Source: Solirubrobacterales bacterium (GTDB lineage: Bacteria; Actinomycetota; Thermoleophilia; Solirubrobacterales; Solirubrobacteraceae). From it: 16,911 nucleotides of DNA. The stretch spans positions 1 through 16,911 of the forward strand of contig PMKB01000308.1 of NCBI GenBank assembly GCA_003157595.1, read 5' to 3'. Both the position numbers and the translations under genes were made by a program. The notes under the pieces are model-generated. The model was not told the origin of the DNA and did no database searches. It was given only the letters and a program-made list of their open reading frames with translations. Numbering within the stretch: position 1 is the stretch's first letter; every line of letters begins with the position of its first letter. Below, in pieces: positions 7,851-14,070 of this stretch.

Positions 7851-8038
7851 GCGGGGTCCTCAGCCGCCAGCGCCACAAGGCCGTCGAGCAGCCTGAGGTT
7901 GGCGAGTTCCACCGCTCCGTCCGAGTACCGGTCTTCGCCGTCGGGCTCCCGGTGGGCGATCACGTCGCTCAGGCGGCGAAGCAGCGCAATCGGGATCGGG
8001 GCGCCGGACCGATCCAGCGCCCCGGCGATGCCGCACAC
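7847..8038 (-). pseudogene. Truncated second asnB (glutaminase N-terminus only)
   Basis: This 63-codon frame starts GTG-TGC-GGC and matches about the first 50 residues of the intact asnB (42 of 50 identical by hand count), then diverges into a 13-residue tail, DGLVALAAEDPA and neighbours, before TGA. It keeps Cys2 but lacks the rest of the glutaminase domain and all of the synthetase domain, and HRGPDG is changed to HREPDG. It cannot be an amidotransferase. In codons 1-26 I count five synonymous and one replacement difference (plus ATG to GTG at the start); replacements cluster in codons 31-50. That suggests both copies were once constrained and this one decayed later. The stop overlaps the downstream glycosyltransferase start by 4 bp, so it may survive as a translated leader that feeds ribosomes to that gene. 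Confidence 0.85.
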
Positions 8039-8157
8039 GGCTAGCGGGACTCCGACCGGCGTTCGTCGGCGCGCGGCGGCGCCCCACCCAGTGCGGCGGT
8101 CGATCCAGGCAGCAGCTGACAGGTCCGCGCGGGCACGAGACGGCAGACCTTAGCGCA
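7891..8157. repeat. Direct repeat copy B: truncated asnB plus its upstream region
   Basis: This is the partner of 3431-3700, in the same orientation. Similarity runs from about codon 49 of the asnB stub through its start and about 120 bp beyond, fading after TTAGCGCA (8150-8157; 3693-3700 in copy A). The two copies bracket three genes. Homologous recombination between them would delete or amplify that module and leave one asnB 5' region. Confidence 0.85.
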
Positions 8158-8284
8158 CCGCGCAGCGGGCGCTCTGCGCCTGCCTCGTCACACTGGCCCC
8201 GCACGCGGCCGGGCACTCGAGCCACCTCTGACCGCGGTGGCGGAAGCGTCGTCGCCGCAGACGTGAGGAGCAGCAACTCGCAGC

Positions 8285-8314
8285 TTGTCGGCTGCGCGCG
8301 GGCGCTGCTAGCAT
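8285..8314 (+). promoter_or_regulatory. Candidate promoter for the N-acyltransferase/deacetylase pair
   Basis: TTGTCG (8285-8290), an 18-bp spacer and TAGCAT (8309-8314) make the best -35/-10 pair in the window (4/6 matches to each sigma-70 consensus hexamer). The -10 ends 8 nt before the TTG at 8323, which favours that codon as a leaderless start. The rest of the 8039-8322 divergent region holds repeat copy B and a weak 6-bp inverted repeat (8221-8226 with 8236-8241), with no other gene visible. Confidence 0.5.
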
Positions 8315-8322
8315 GCGCGACC

Positions 8323-9357
8323 TTGACGGACCGCACGTCGCCGCCGACGCAGTTGAGCGCACCGCCCCGCGCACTCTCGGCGCTCGCGGAAGAGTACGGC
8401 CTCACGCTGATCGGGCCGGACCGGGATATCAGAGGGTTCGGAGGTATCACCTCCCGGCTGAGCAATCGTGACGAACTGCTCACTTGGGCGGGCACTCCGA
8501 GCTACCTTGCCGCGTTCGCTGAATCGAGCATTGCCGCATGTGTCGTCGGCGAGTGGGCTCGCGATGCGATTCCCGCCGGCTGCTCGGCGCTGCTGACCTC
8601 GGGGGACCCCGCGGAGGTGTTCTACACAGTGTTTTCTGACTCCGTCGAGTCCGGCGGATGGTCGACCGTTTCCCCGTACAGGGGATCGGGAACAGAGATC
8701 TCACCGACCGCCACGATTCACGAACATGTGAGTCTGGGTGACGACTGCGTGATCATGGACAACGTGGTCGTCTTGCCACAAACGCATATCGGCGATCGTG
8801 TCCTGATCAAGCCAAACGCCACGATCGGCGGCACGGGTTTCCAGGTCGGCGTGGTGCGCGGACGGCGGCAGCTCATTCCCCACGCGGGTGGCGTGGTGAT
8901 CGGCTCTGATGTCTCGATCGGCTCGAGCACGTGCGTCGATCGCGGACTGTTTGGCGAGATGACCTCCATCGGCGACGACACGCACCTTGACAACCTCGTC
9001 CAGGTAGCCCATTCGGACGAGATTGGACGCGGGACGACGATCACCGCGAGCGTTGAGATCTCCGGGAGCGTGTCCATCGGAGATGGAGTGTGGCTTGCGC
9101 CGAGGTGTGCGATCAATCACGGGACACGCGTCGGCGACCACTCGCTCGTGGGCATCGGCGCCGTCGTTGTGCGCGACGTTCCGGCGCATGCGGTGGCCGT
9201 CGGCGTTCCGGCCCGTGTGGTCAGCTGGCGGTGCATCTGCGGAGCCCGTTTGGACAAGGACGATAACGACCCGTCCGCCACGCGCTGCTCAGTGTGCGCC
9301 CGTGCCTTCGACTTCGCGAGCGGAGAGCCGGTCCTCGTCGGTGCCGACGGTGGCTGA
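8323..9357 (+). CDS. LpxD-like sugar N-acyltransferase (left-handed beta-helix) with C-terminal zinc ribbon
   Basis: The product has about 344 residues. After an N-terminal domain of about 125 residues comes a run of hexapeptide repeats (ISPTATIHEHVSLGDDCVI and following). The section GSSTCVDRG, then DNLVQVAHSDEIGRG, matches LpxD-type acyltransferases; His230 lies where LpxD has its catalytic His. The tail has Cys at 304, 306, 322 and 325, a probable zinc ribbon also found on some sugar N-acetyltransferases. The enzyme likely transfers an acyl group to an amino sugar nucleotide. Lipid A synthesis seems unlikely in this setting, so I infer acylation of a surface-glycan sugar. TTG 8323 suits the promoter at 8285-8314; GTG 8263 would add 20 residues upstream of it. 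The gene overlaps the deacetylase. Its codons look less GC-rich than its neighbours'. Confidence 0.83.
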   Translation: MTDRTSPPTQLSAPPRALSALAEEYGLTLIGPDRDIRGFGGITSRLSNRDELLTWAGTPSYLAAFAESSIAACVVGEWARDAIPAGCSALLTSGDPAEVFYTVFSDSVESGGWSTVSPYRGSGTEISPTATIHEHVSLGDDCVIMDNVVVLPQTHIGDRVLIKPNATIGGTGFQVGVVRGRRQLIPHAGGVVIGSDVSIGSSTCVDRGLFGEMTSIGDDTHLDNLVQVAHSDEIGRGTTITASVEISGSVSIGDGVWLAPRCAINHGTRVGDHSLVGIGAVVVRDVPAHAVAVGVPARVVSWRCICGARLDKDDNDPSATRCSVCARAFDFASGEPVLVGADGG

Positions 9358-10201
9358 GCGTCTGTTCGACCGGTTTCGCGATGAGCCAGTGTTCGTCGTG
9401 AGTGGCGACCAGGACTGGGCGCCGGATTGGGCTCTGGCGGCGACACTCGACCACATTGCCGCTGCCGGCGCGCCCTACCACCTGTTTGTGACGAACGAAT
9501 CGCCGGCGCTGAGCCGGGCACGAGCAAGCGATCTCGTGAGCCTCGGCGTCCACCCCAACTTCCTCCGCGGTTCGACGCAGGGCCACGCTCCGGACGAGGT
9601 GATCGAGACATGCTTGGAGCTCGTCCCCGATGCGACGTCGTTCAGGACGCACTGCCTATGTGAGGACAACTTCCTTCTCCGCAAGCTGGCCAGCCGCGGA
9701 TTCGTCGCCGACTCGAACGTGGTCACCCTGTGTCAGCCGGATCTCGTGCCGGTTCTCCATGGCGCTGGTCTACTGCGAATTCCGATCTTCATGGAAGACG
9801 CGTGGTTCCTCGAATGGGCTCGGCCGGAGCTTGATCTTGCCGCTGCGAAGCGTGAGTTGCTCGCTCCCGGCATCAAGGTGCTCAACTTCCACCCCGCGCT
9901 GATTGCCATCAACGCACCGTCGATGGACTACTACAACGCGCGTCGCCCGGGTCTCTACGGCGACACCGCGGATGAACCGCTCGAACCGCACCCAGGTCGT
10001 GGAGTCGCGACATTGTTCGGTGAACTCGTCAGCTTTGTGCAGGATTCCGGTGTGCGCGTCGCAACCTTCCCGGAACTGGTGCAAGAGGGTCTCGCATGCG
10101 TGCGAGAGGCCTACGGCGACGAACTGTACGGATGGCCGGCGCATCCCCTGCTGCACGGCCGCGAGCCCGTCCCGGCCAGAGCGAGGATGCCTTCGCGCTG
10201 A
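9341..10201 (+). CDS. WalW-like polysaccharide deacetylase family protein
   Basis: The product has about 286 residues. The order of motifs fits the divergent NodB-like deacetylases seen in O-antigen and exopolysaccharide clusters: SGDQDWAPDW (Asp23, Asp25), FVTNESPAL, GVHPNFLRGSTQGH (His71), FRTHCLCED (Arg102-Thr-His104), RIPIFMED and KVLNFHPALIAIN (His184). The Asp and His residues are the likely metal ligands and catalytic base. The family removes N-acetyl groups from sugars; here the target may be the sugar handled by the preceding acyltransferase. No signal peptide is seen, so it probably acts in the cytoplasm on precursors. Start choice is uncertain: GTG 9341 (17-bp overlap with the upstream gene, GGAGAG 13 nt before it) or GTG 9350 (8-bp overlap). 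The 62 bp to the convergent gene at 10264 hold no clear terminator. Confidence 0.78.
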   Translation: MPTVAERLFDRFRDEPVFVVSGDQDWAPDWALAATLDHIAAAGAPYHLFVTNESPALSRARASDLVSLGVHPNFLRGSTQGHAPDEVIETCLELVPDATSFRTHCLCEDNFLLRKLASRGFVADSNVVTLCQPDLVPVLHGAGLLRIPIFMEDAWFLEWARPELDLAAAKRELLAPGIKVLNFHPALIAINAPSMDYYNARRPGLYGDTADEPLEPHPGRGVATLFGELVSFVQDSGVRVATFPELVQEGLACVREAYGDELYGWPAHPLLHGREPVPARARMPSR

Positions 10202-10263
10202 GGCCGCTCCCGGCGCCGCTCATACAGATCCAGCTGAGGCCGTGACCGTCCCGTGGCCGCGAG

Positions 10264-11337
10264 TCACACCACAGCGGTCGCGTCGGGCAGCTTCACGACG
10301 CCTTGCAGCACCTGCTGCGCGACGGTCCGCGGGTTGTGGTGGCGCTCGCAGAAGGCACGTCCTTCGGCGCCGACACGCGTACGCCGCTCGCGGTCCAGGG
10401 TGAGCTCGCGCAGGCATTCGGTGAGCCTCTCCGGGCCGGCACGGACGATCGGCAGTTCGGCGCCGAACGGGCTCTCCTGCGCCTGGCGCTCGGCGATGTA
10501 GCAGACCACCGGCCGGCCGGAGGCCATCGCCTCGACGGCGAACCCGCCATACCACCCGCCCAGCATTTGGTCGACCACGACGTCGGCGAGACCCACCCGC
10601 TCGAGCACCTCCTCCCGGGGAACGCCCTCGATCAGGTCGAGCTCGATCGCCACCCCGTCGCTGCGCAGGCGCTCGACGGCGGCGATCACGTGAGCGGTGC
10701 CCTTGACCTCGCGGTTGGACGGCGCGTGGGCGACGCGCAGCACACCCGAGTCGGGCGCCGGCACCGGCCGCACCGCATCGATGTCCACCGACGCGTAGGG
10801 AAGGAAGTGCGACCCGGGCAGCCAGCGCCCGAGGTCGGGATTCAGGTGAAAGGCCCGGTCGGCGAAGCGCAGGAAGCGCGCCGCGTTGGGGGCGCGGTAG
10901 CGATCCTCGGCGCGGCAGGTTTCCTGCGTGCAGTGACAGGCTCCCTGGGGTCTCACATCACAGCCCTGGAACGTGACCAACACTGTCACGCCGGCGCGCT
11001 TGAGCAACGCCAGCTCGTTGAACACGTGTCCCGCGAGGCGCAACGTGACCAGGCTCTGGCCGAAGTTGAAGTGAATGACGTCGTAGCGTCGCAGCGCCTG
11101 CGCGGTGAACCGTGCGCGCGTCGCGAACCGCCGCCAGGCCGGCTGTCCGTCGAGCCGGAACTCGATGTCCGAGGCGTATCCGTACGGCCCGGCCGCGAAC
11201 ACGGCGACCTCGCTGTGCAGGCCGAACTCGCGTTCGGCGGCCGCCAGCCCGGCCGCGTGCCCGCCGACGTCGGCGGGGGCGTGGAGGATACGAACCGGCC
11301 CACCGCGCTTGCCGCTACTGAGCGCAGCTGCGCTCAC
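10264..11337 (-). CDS. GT4-like glycosyltransferase with an internal cysteine cluster
   Basis: The product has 357 residues with a GT-B architecture. The N-terminal domain has RILHAPADVGGHAAGLA (16-32), HFNFGQSL (89-96) and FQGCDVR (123-129). The donor domain has HAPSNREVKGT (204-214), ADVVVDQMLGGWYGG (251-265) and FAVEAMASGRP (266-276). Glu269 is the second Glu of EX7E; the first is Gly. Cys126, 134, 136 and 141 are closely spaced, an unusual cluster that could bind metal. It is paralogous to the enzyme at 6621-7850. It is the last gene of a leftward unit, 58 bp downstream of an SDR gene, and converges with the deacetylase. The GTG start at 11337 has no clear Shine-Dalgarno sequence. It presumably adds a sugar to the repeat unit; its specificity is unknown. 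Confidence 0.86.
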   Translation of the reverse strand: MSAAALSSGKRGGPVRILHAPADVGGHAAGLAAAEREFGLHSEVAVFAAGPYGYASDIEFRLDGQPAWRRFATRARFTAQALRRYDVIHFNFGQSLVTLRLAGHVFNELALLKRAGVTVLVTFQGCDVRPQGACHCTQETCRAEDRYRAPNAARFLRFADRAFHLNPDLGRWLPGSHFLPYASVDIDAVRPVPAPDSGVLRVAHAPSNREVKGTAHVIAAVERLRSDGVAIELDLIEGVPREEVLERVGLADVVVDQMLGGWYGGFAVEAMASGRPVVCYIAERQAQESPFGAELPIVRAGPERLTECLRELTLDRERRTRVGAEGRAFCERHHNPRTVAQQVLQGVVKLPDATAVV

Positions 11338-11395
11338 CGTAAGCGAAAGCTCGCGCCCCCGCAGAAACCGCCCGCGACCGGATCCTCGACGGTGG

Positions 11396-12253
11396 TCACA
11401 GGCCCGCCTCGACCGTGCGCCGCAGGCCCTCCTCGACGCCCACCTTGGGCGCGCCGACCGTCGCGCTCATCCGCTCGATCGACGCGACGAGGTCCGGCTG
11501 GGGATCGGCCGTGGCGAAGCTTGGCGATTGGCCCAGCGCGCGGCCGCCGAGCTCGGCGATGTCGCGCAACGACACCACGTCGGGCCCGGCGATGTTGAGC
11601 GTCGTCGAATCGGCAAGCTCGAGCGTGGCGGCCACCGCCGCCGCCGCGTCGTCCACGTACACCGGGTTCACGTGGATCCCGTCGGCGCCCGCGAGCGTGA
11701 CGTCCTGCCCGTCGCGGACGCGCCCGAGCACACCGGGGATGAACATGTTGCGCTGCCCGGGCCCGTAGATGAAGAAGAAGCGCAGCACGTGCGCCCTCAG
11801 CTGCGAGCGGAACTGCTCGGTCGCGAGCTCGCCGGCCAGCTTCGACACCGCATAGAAGTTGCCGGGACGCGGCGTGTCGTCCTCGTGGACCGGCTCTGGC
11901 CCCGACGCGTAGACGGCACCCGAGGAGGCGTAGGTGAACGTCGCGGCGCCCGCGCGGCGCGCGTAGTCGAGCAGCTCGACCGTCATGCCGGCGTTGATCG
12001 CGTAGACGTCGATCGCTCCGTCGGGAAACTCCCGGTAGCGGCGCGACTGCGCGAGGTGTACGACCGCGTCCACGTGCTCTGGCAGCGCCGCCGAGAGCGG
12101 CGCCGCGAGATCCTGGGCGACCCAGCGCACGCCCGCAACGGCCTCCGGTGTGCTGCCGGGACGATGCAGCGCGACGACTTCGTCGCGGCGCCCGAGCAGC
12201 GCCACCAGCGCGGATCCGAGGAACCCCGTTCCGCCGGTCACCACGACGGTCAT
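11396..12253 (-). CDS. NAD-dependent epimerase/dehydratase (extended SDR)
   Basis: The product has 285 residues. It shows the N-terminal dinucleotide-binding motif GGTGFLG (7-13), the HLAQS segment (67-71), the catalytic Ser region YASSGAVY (108-115) and the Tyr-Lys pair YAVSK (134-138), then FIYGPGQR, typical of sugar-nucleotide epimerases and dehydratases. It is shorter than the usual 310-340 residues but all core motifs are present. It probably oxidises and epimerises, reduces or dehydrates a nucleotide sugar feeding the glycan. It follows a second SDR with a gap of only 4 bp, so the two are almost surely co-transcribed and may act in sequence. Which nucleotide sugar is used cannot be told from sequence alone. 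Confidence 0.9.
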   Translation of the reverse strand: MTVVVTGGTGFLGSALVALLGRRDEVVALHRPGSTPEAVAGVRWVAQDLAAPLSAALPEHVDAVVHLAQSRRYREFPDGAIDVYAINAGMTVELLDYARRAGAATFTYASSGAVYASGPEPVHEDDTPRPGNFYAVSKLAGELATEQFRSQLRAHVLRFFFIYGPGQRNMFIPGVLGRVRDGQDVTLAGADGIHVNPVYVDDAAAAVAATLELADSTTLNIAGPDVVSLRDIAELGGRALGQSPSFATADPQPDLVASIERMSATVGAPKVGVEEGLRRTVEAGL

Positions 12254-12257
12254 CGAC

Positions 12258-13178
12258 TCAGACTCCGCTGGCCGCTGCTTCGCGCAGCTCGACGATCACG
12301 CTGCGCAACCCGTCGGCCAGCTCGACCTGCGCCTCGAACCCGAGCAGCTCGCGCGGCTTGGTGACGTCGCCGACGCGCGGCGGAGCCGTGACCAGATCGC
12401 CTGCGTAGGTCGGCTCGACCGCCTCGCCGAGGATCTCGCCGACGATCGCGACCAGCTCGTTCAGTGACGCGACGCTGCCGTGGCCGACGTTGAAGTCCTC
12501 GCCGTTCACCTCGGCCGCCATGGCGAGCAGGTTGGCCTGTGCACAGTCCTCGATGTGCACGAAGTCGAAGCCCTGGGTCCCGTCGCCGCTCAGCTGGGGG
12601 CGCTCGCCGGCCAGCAGGCGCTGCGAGACCGCCGGCACCACGCCCGCTCGCTGTCCCGGGCCGTAGACGTTCATGTAGCGCAGGATGGCGAAGCTGTAGC
12701 CGTAGGCGCCGGCGAGGCCGCGCAGCAGCATCTCCGCCGCCGCCTTGGTGGCCGGGTAGAAGGCGTTGGGGCGCAGCGGGTGGTCCTCGCGGATCGGGAC
12801 CGCCGCCGTTGGACCGTAGGCCGAGGAGGCCGAGGAGTAGACGACGCGCTTGACGCCGTTGTCACCGGCGGCGCGAAACACGTTGAAGGAGCCGCGCACG
12901 TTGGTCTGGAAGGCCGCCTCGTGCTCGGTGTTGGCGGCGGTCAGCGGCAGCACCGCGAGGTGCAGCACGCCGTCGATGCCGGCGCAACAGTTGCCGACGA
13001 GCTCGGCGTCGGCGATGTCACCGATCACGACCTCGCAGTCGAGCCCTTCGAGACGGGGCGAACGCACCGAGTCCAGCACCCGCACCTGCGCTCCAGCCGC
13101 GATCAGCGCTCGCACCGTTGGCGCTCCGACGAACCCGCCGCCTCCGGTTACGAGGATCTTCGAGCGCTCGATCTGCAT
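12258..13178 (-). CDS. NAD-dependent epimerase/dehydratase, UDP-glucose 4-epimerase-like (extended SDR)
   Basis: The product has 306 residues, the usual length for the family. Motifs are TGGGGFVG (11-18), IGDIAD (52-57), HLAV (73-76), YSSASSAYG (114-122), the catalytic YPATK (Tyr141, Lys145), RYMNVYGPGQR and a late SGDGTQGFDFVHIEDCA segment for nucleotide-sugar binding. This is the pattern of GalE/WbpP/RmlB-type enzymes; 4-epimerisation is the simplest guess but is not proven. The frame is open further upstream, inside the GT2 gene. I start at ATG 13178 because Rossmann homology begins there and a TAGTGT box ends 8 nt before it. It is 19 bp downstream of the GT2 stop and 4 bp upstream of the next SDR. 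Confidence 0.9.
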   Translation of the reverse strand: MQIERSKILVTGGGGFVGAPTVRALIAAGAQVRVLDSVRSPRLEGLDCEVVIGDIADAELVGNCCAGIDGVLHLAVLPLTAANTEHEAAFQTNVRGSFNVFRAAGDNGVKRVVYSSASSAYGPTAAVPIREDHPLRPNAFYPATKAAAEMLLRGLAGAYGYSFAILRYMNVYGPGQRAGVVPAVSQRLLAGERPQLSGDGTQGFDFVHIEDCAQANLLAMAAEVNGEDFNVGHGSVASLNELVAIVGEILGEAVEPTYAGDLVTAPPRVGDVTKPRELLGFEAQVELADGLRSVIVELREAAASGV

Positions 13179-13186
13179 CTGCCCCA

Positions 13187-13192
13187 ACACTA
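13187..13192 (-). promoter_or_regulatory. Candidate internal -10 box ahead of the SDR pair
   Basis: TAGTGT on the minus strand lies between the GT2 stop (13198) and the SDR ATG (13178), 8 nt before that start. It could drive a leaderless message for the SDR-SDR-glycosyltransferase tail independently of the GT2 gene. No -35 is recognised. Confidence 0.35.
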
Positions 13193-13197
13193 CCGCG

Positions 13198-13998
13198 TCA
13201 TGGTGCCTGGCCGATTTGCCGCCGCCGCTGGCGCTTGAGCGCCAGCGGCGTGATGTAGGAGATCGCCGGCGCGACGATGCCGCCGGCGCCGCGCAGTGTG
13301 CGCCGCCGCACCAGCGCTGCGGCGCGGGCACGGATCGTCTCGGCGAGCTGGGCGCGCTCCGCCCGGGCGGCCACATTCGCGCTCCCCATCGTGCGCGTCG
13401 CGAGCATCTCGTCGAGTGCGCCGATCCCGTGGTGCTCCGCCAGCCGCAGCCAGAGGTCGTGCTCCATCGCGTAGCGGTAGCGCGGGTCATAGCCTCCGGC
13501 CGCGAGCACCCAGTCGCGCCGCATCGCGGCCGAGGTATTCGGGATCGGGTTGAAGCGCAACAGCACCCCTCGCACGTCGCCGGCGGCAAAGCGCGTCCGC
13601 GGTGCGAGCTCGCGACCCTGCTCGTCGACCTCGCGCATGCGGCAGCCGACGACCGCGAGGTCGGGATCGGCGTCGAGCGCGGCCAGCTGGCGCTCCAGGC
13701 GGGCCGGCTCGGAGTAGTCGTCGGCGTCCTGGATCGCCACAACGGGCGCGCGGGCGAGGCCCAGCGCGTGGTTCAGCGAGCGCGAGATGCCGACGTTCTC
13801 GCCCAGCGCGACCGCGCGGACGCGCCGATCCGTGGCGGCTGCCGCCCGCGCGATCTGCGGCGAGTCGTCGCGGGAGCCGTCGTCGATCACGATCAGCTCA
13901 AGCTCGCCGAGCGTCTGTGCGAGCAGCGAGTCGATCGCTCGCTCCAGTGTCGCCGCGTTGTTGTACACGCCGATGATGGCGCTGAGGCGGGGTGTCAT
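13198..13998 (-). CDS. Family 2 (GT-A) glycosyltransferase
   Basis: The product has 266 residues. It opens with the GT2 signature: AIIGVYNNAATLERAIDSLL (7-26), VIDDGSRDDS (37-46), GENVGISRSLNHAL (66-79) and AIQDADDYSEPARL (88-101), where DADD is the metal- and nucleotide-binding DxD. Later FNPIPNTSAAMRR and YRYAMEHDLWLRL contain the acceptor region and the catalytic-base position (EHD in place of the more usual EDxDL). There is no membrane segment, so it is a soluble or peripheral inverting transferase. It heads the leftward unit, followed by two SDRs and a GT4-like gene. ATG 13998 has TACCCT 11 nt upstream. A perfect 12-bp inverted repeat lies inside its last 55 bases, where it encodes a basic tail (LKRQRRRQIG). 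Confidence 0.92.
   Translation of the reverse strand: MTPRLSAIIGVYNNAATLERAIDSLLAQTLGELELIVIDDGSRDDSPQIARAAAATDRRVRAVALGENVGISRSLNHALGLARAPVVAIQDADDYSEPARLERQLAALDADPDLAVVGCRMREVDEQGRELAPRTRFAAGDVRGVLLRFNPIPNTSAAMRRDWVLAAGGYDPRYRYAMEHDLWLRLAEHHGIGALDEMLATRTMGSANVAARAERAQLAETIRARAAALVRRRTLRGAGGIVAPAISYITPLALKRQRRRQIGQAP
13223..13250. repeat. Perfect 12-bp inverted repeat at the 3' end of the GT2 gene
   Basis: The arms 13223-13234 and 13239-13250 are exact reverse complements (CGCCGCTGGCGC) around a 4-nt loop, TTGA. The RNA hairpin would be very stable and lies about 45 nt before the next gene's start. There is no T-run after it, so it is not a standard intrinsic terminator. It could slow polymerase or protect the 3' end of the upstream transcript. 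Confidence 0.5.
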
Positions 13999-14055
13999 CG
14001 CTGGGACGGAGGGTAGTCGAGCGTCCCGGCGCCAGAACCCCGCGACCGCGCTCGC

Positions 14056-14061
14056 TAGGCT
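14056..14061 (+). promoter_or_regulatory. Candidate -10 box for the rightward GT4 gene
   Basis: TAGGCT lies 9 nt before GTG 14071 in the 72-bp divergent gap and is identical to the box at 578-583. It supports the GTG start and a near-leaderless transcript. No -35 is recognised. Confidence 0.35.
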
Positions 14062-14070
14062 GGCAAGCGC

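Noticed and set aside
3431..8157. Composite transposon or integron cassette explanation for the direct repeats
   Set aside because: The repeats are asnB coding plus upstream sequence. No transposase, integrase, terminal inverted repeats or target-site duplication is visible.
8263..8322. N-terminal extension of the acyltransferase from GTG 8263
   Set aside because: It would run through the candidate -35/-10 pair, and its 20 residues show no family similarity. It remains possible if that promoter is not used.
10202..10263. Terminator between the deacetylase and the convergent glycosyltransferase
   Set aside because: The gap has GC-rich segments and short palindromes such as GGCGCC, but no stem longer than 6 bp and no T-run on either strand.
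10303..12364. Two rightward open frames of over 400 codons opposite the glycosyltransferase and SDR genes
   Set aside because: The minus-strand genes have full motif sets. The plus-strand products are low-complexity Arg/Ala/Gly/Val-rich with no recognisable domain, as expected for antisense frames in GC-rich DNA.
12480..14016. Rightward open frames opposite the SDR and GT2 genes
   Set aside because: They are antisense to genes with clear Rossmann and GT2 motifs, and their products show no coherent fold or motif.
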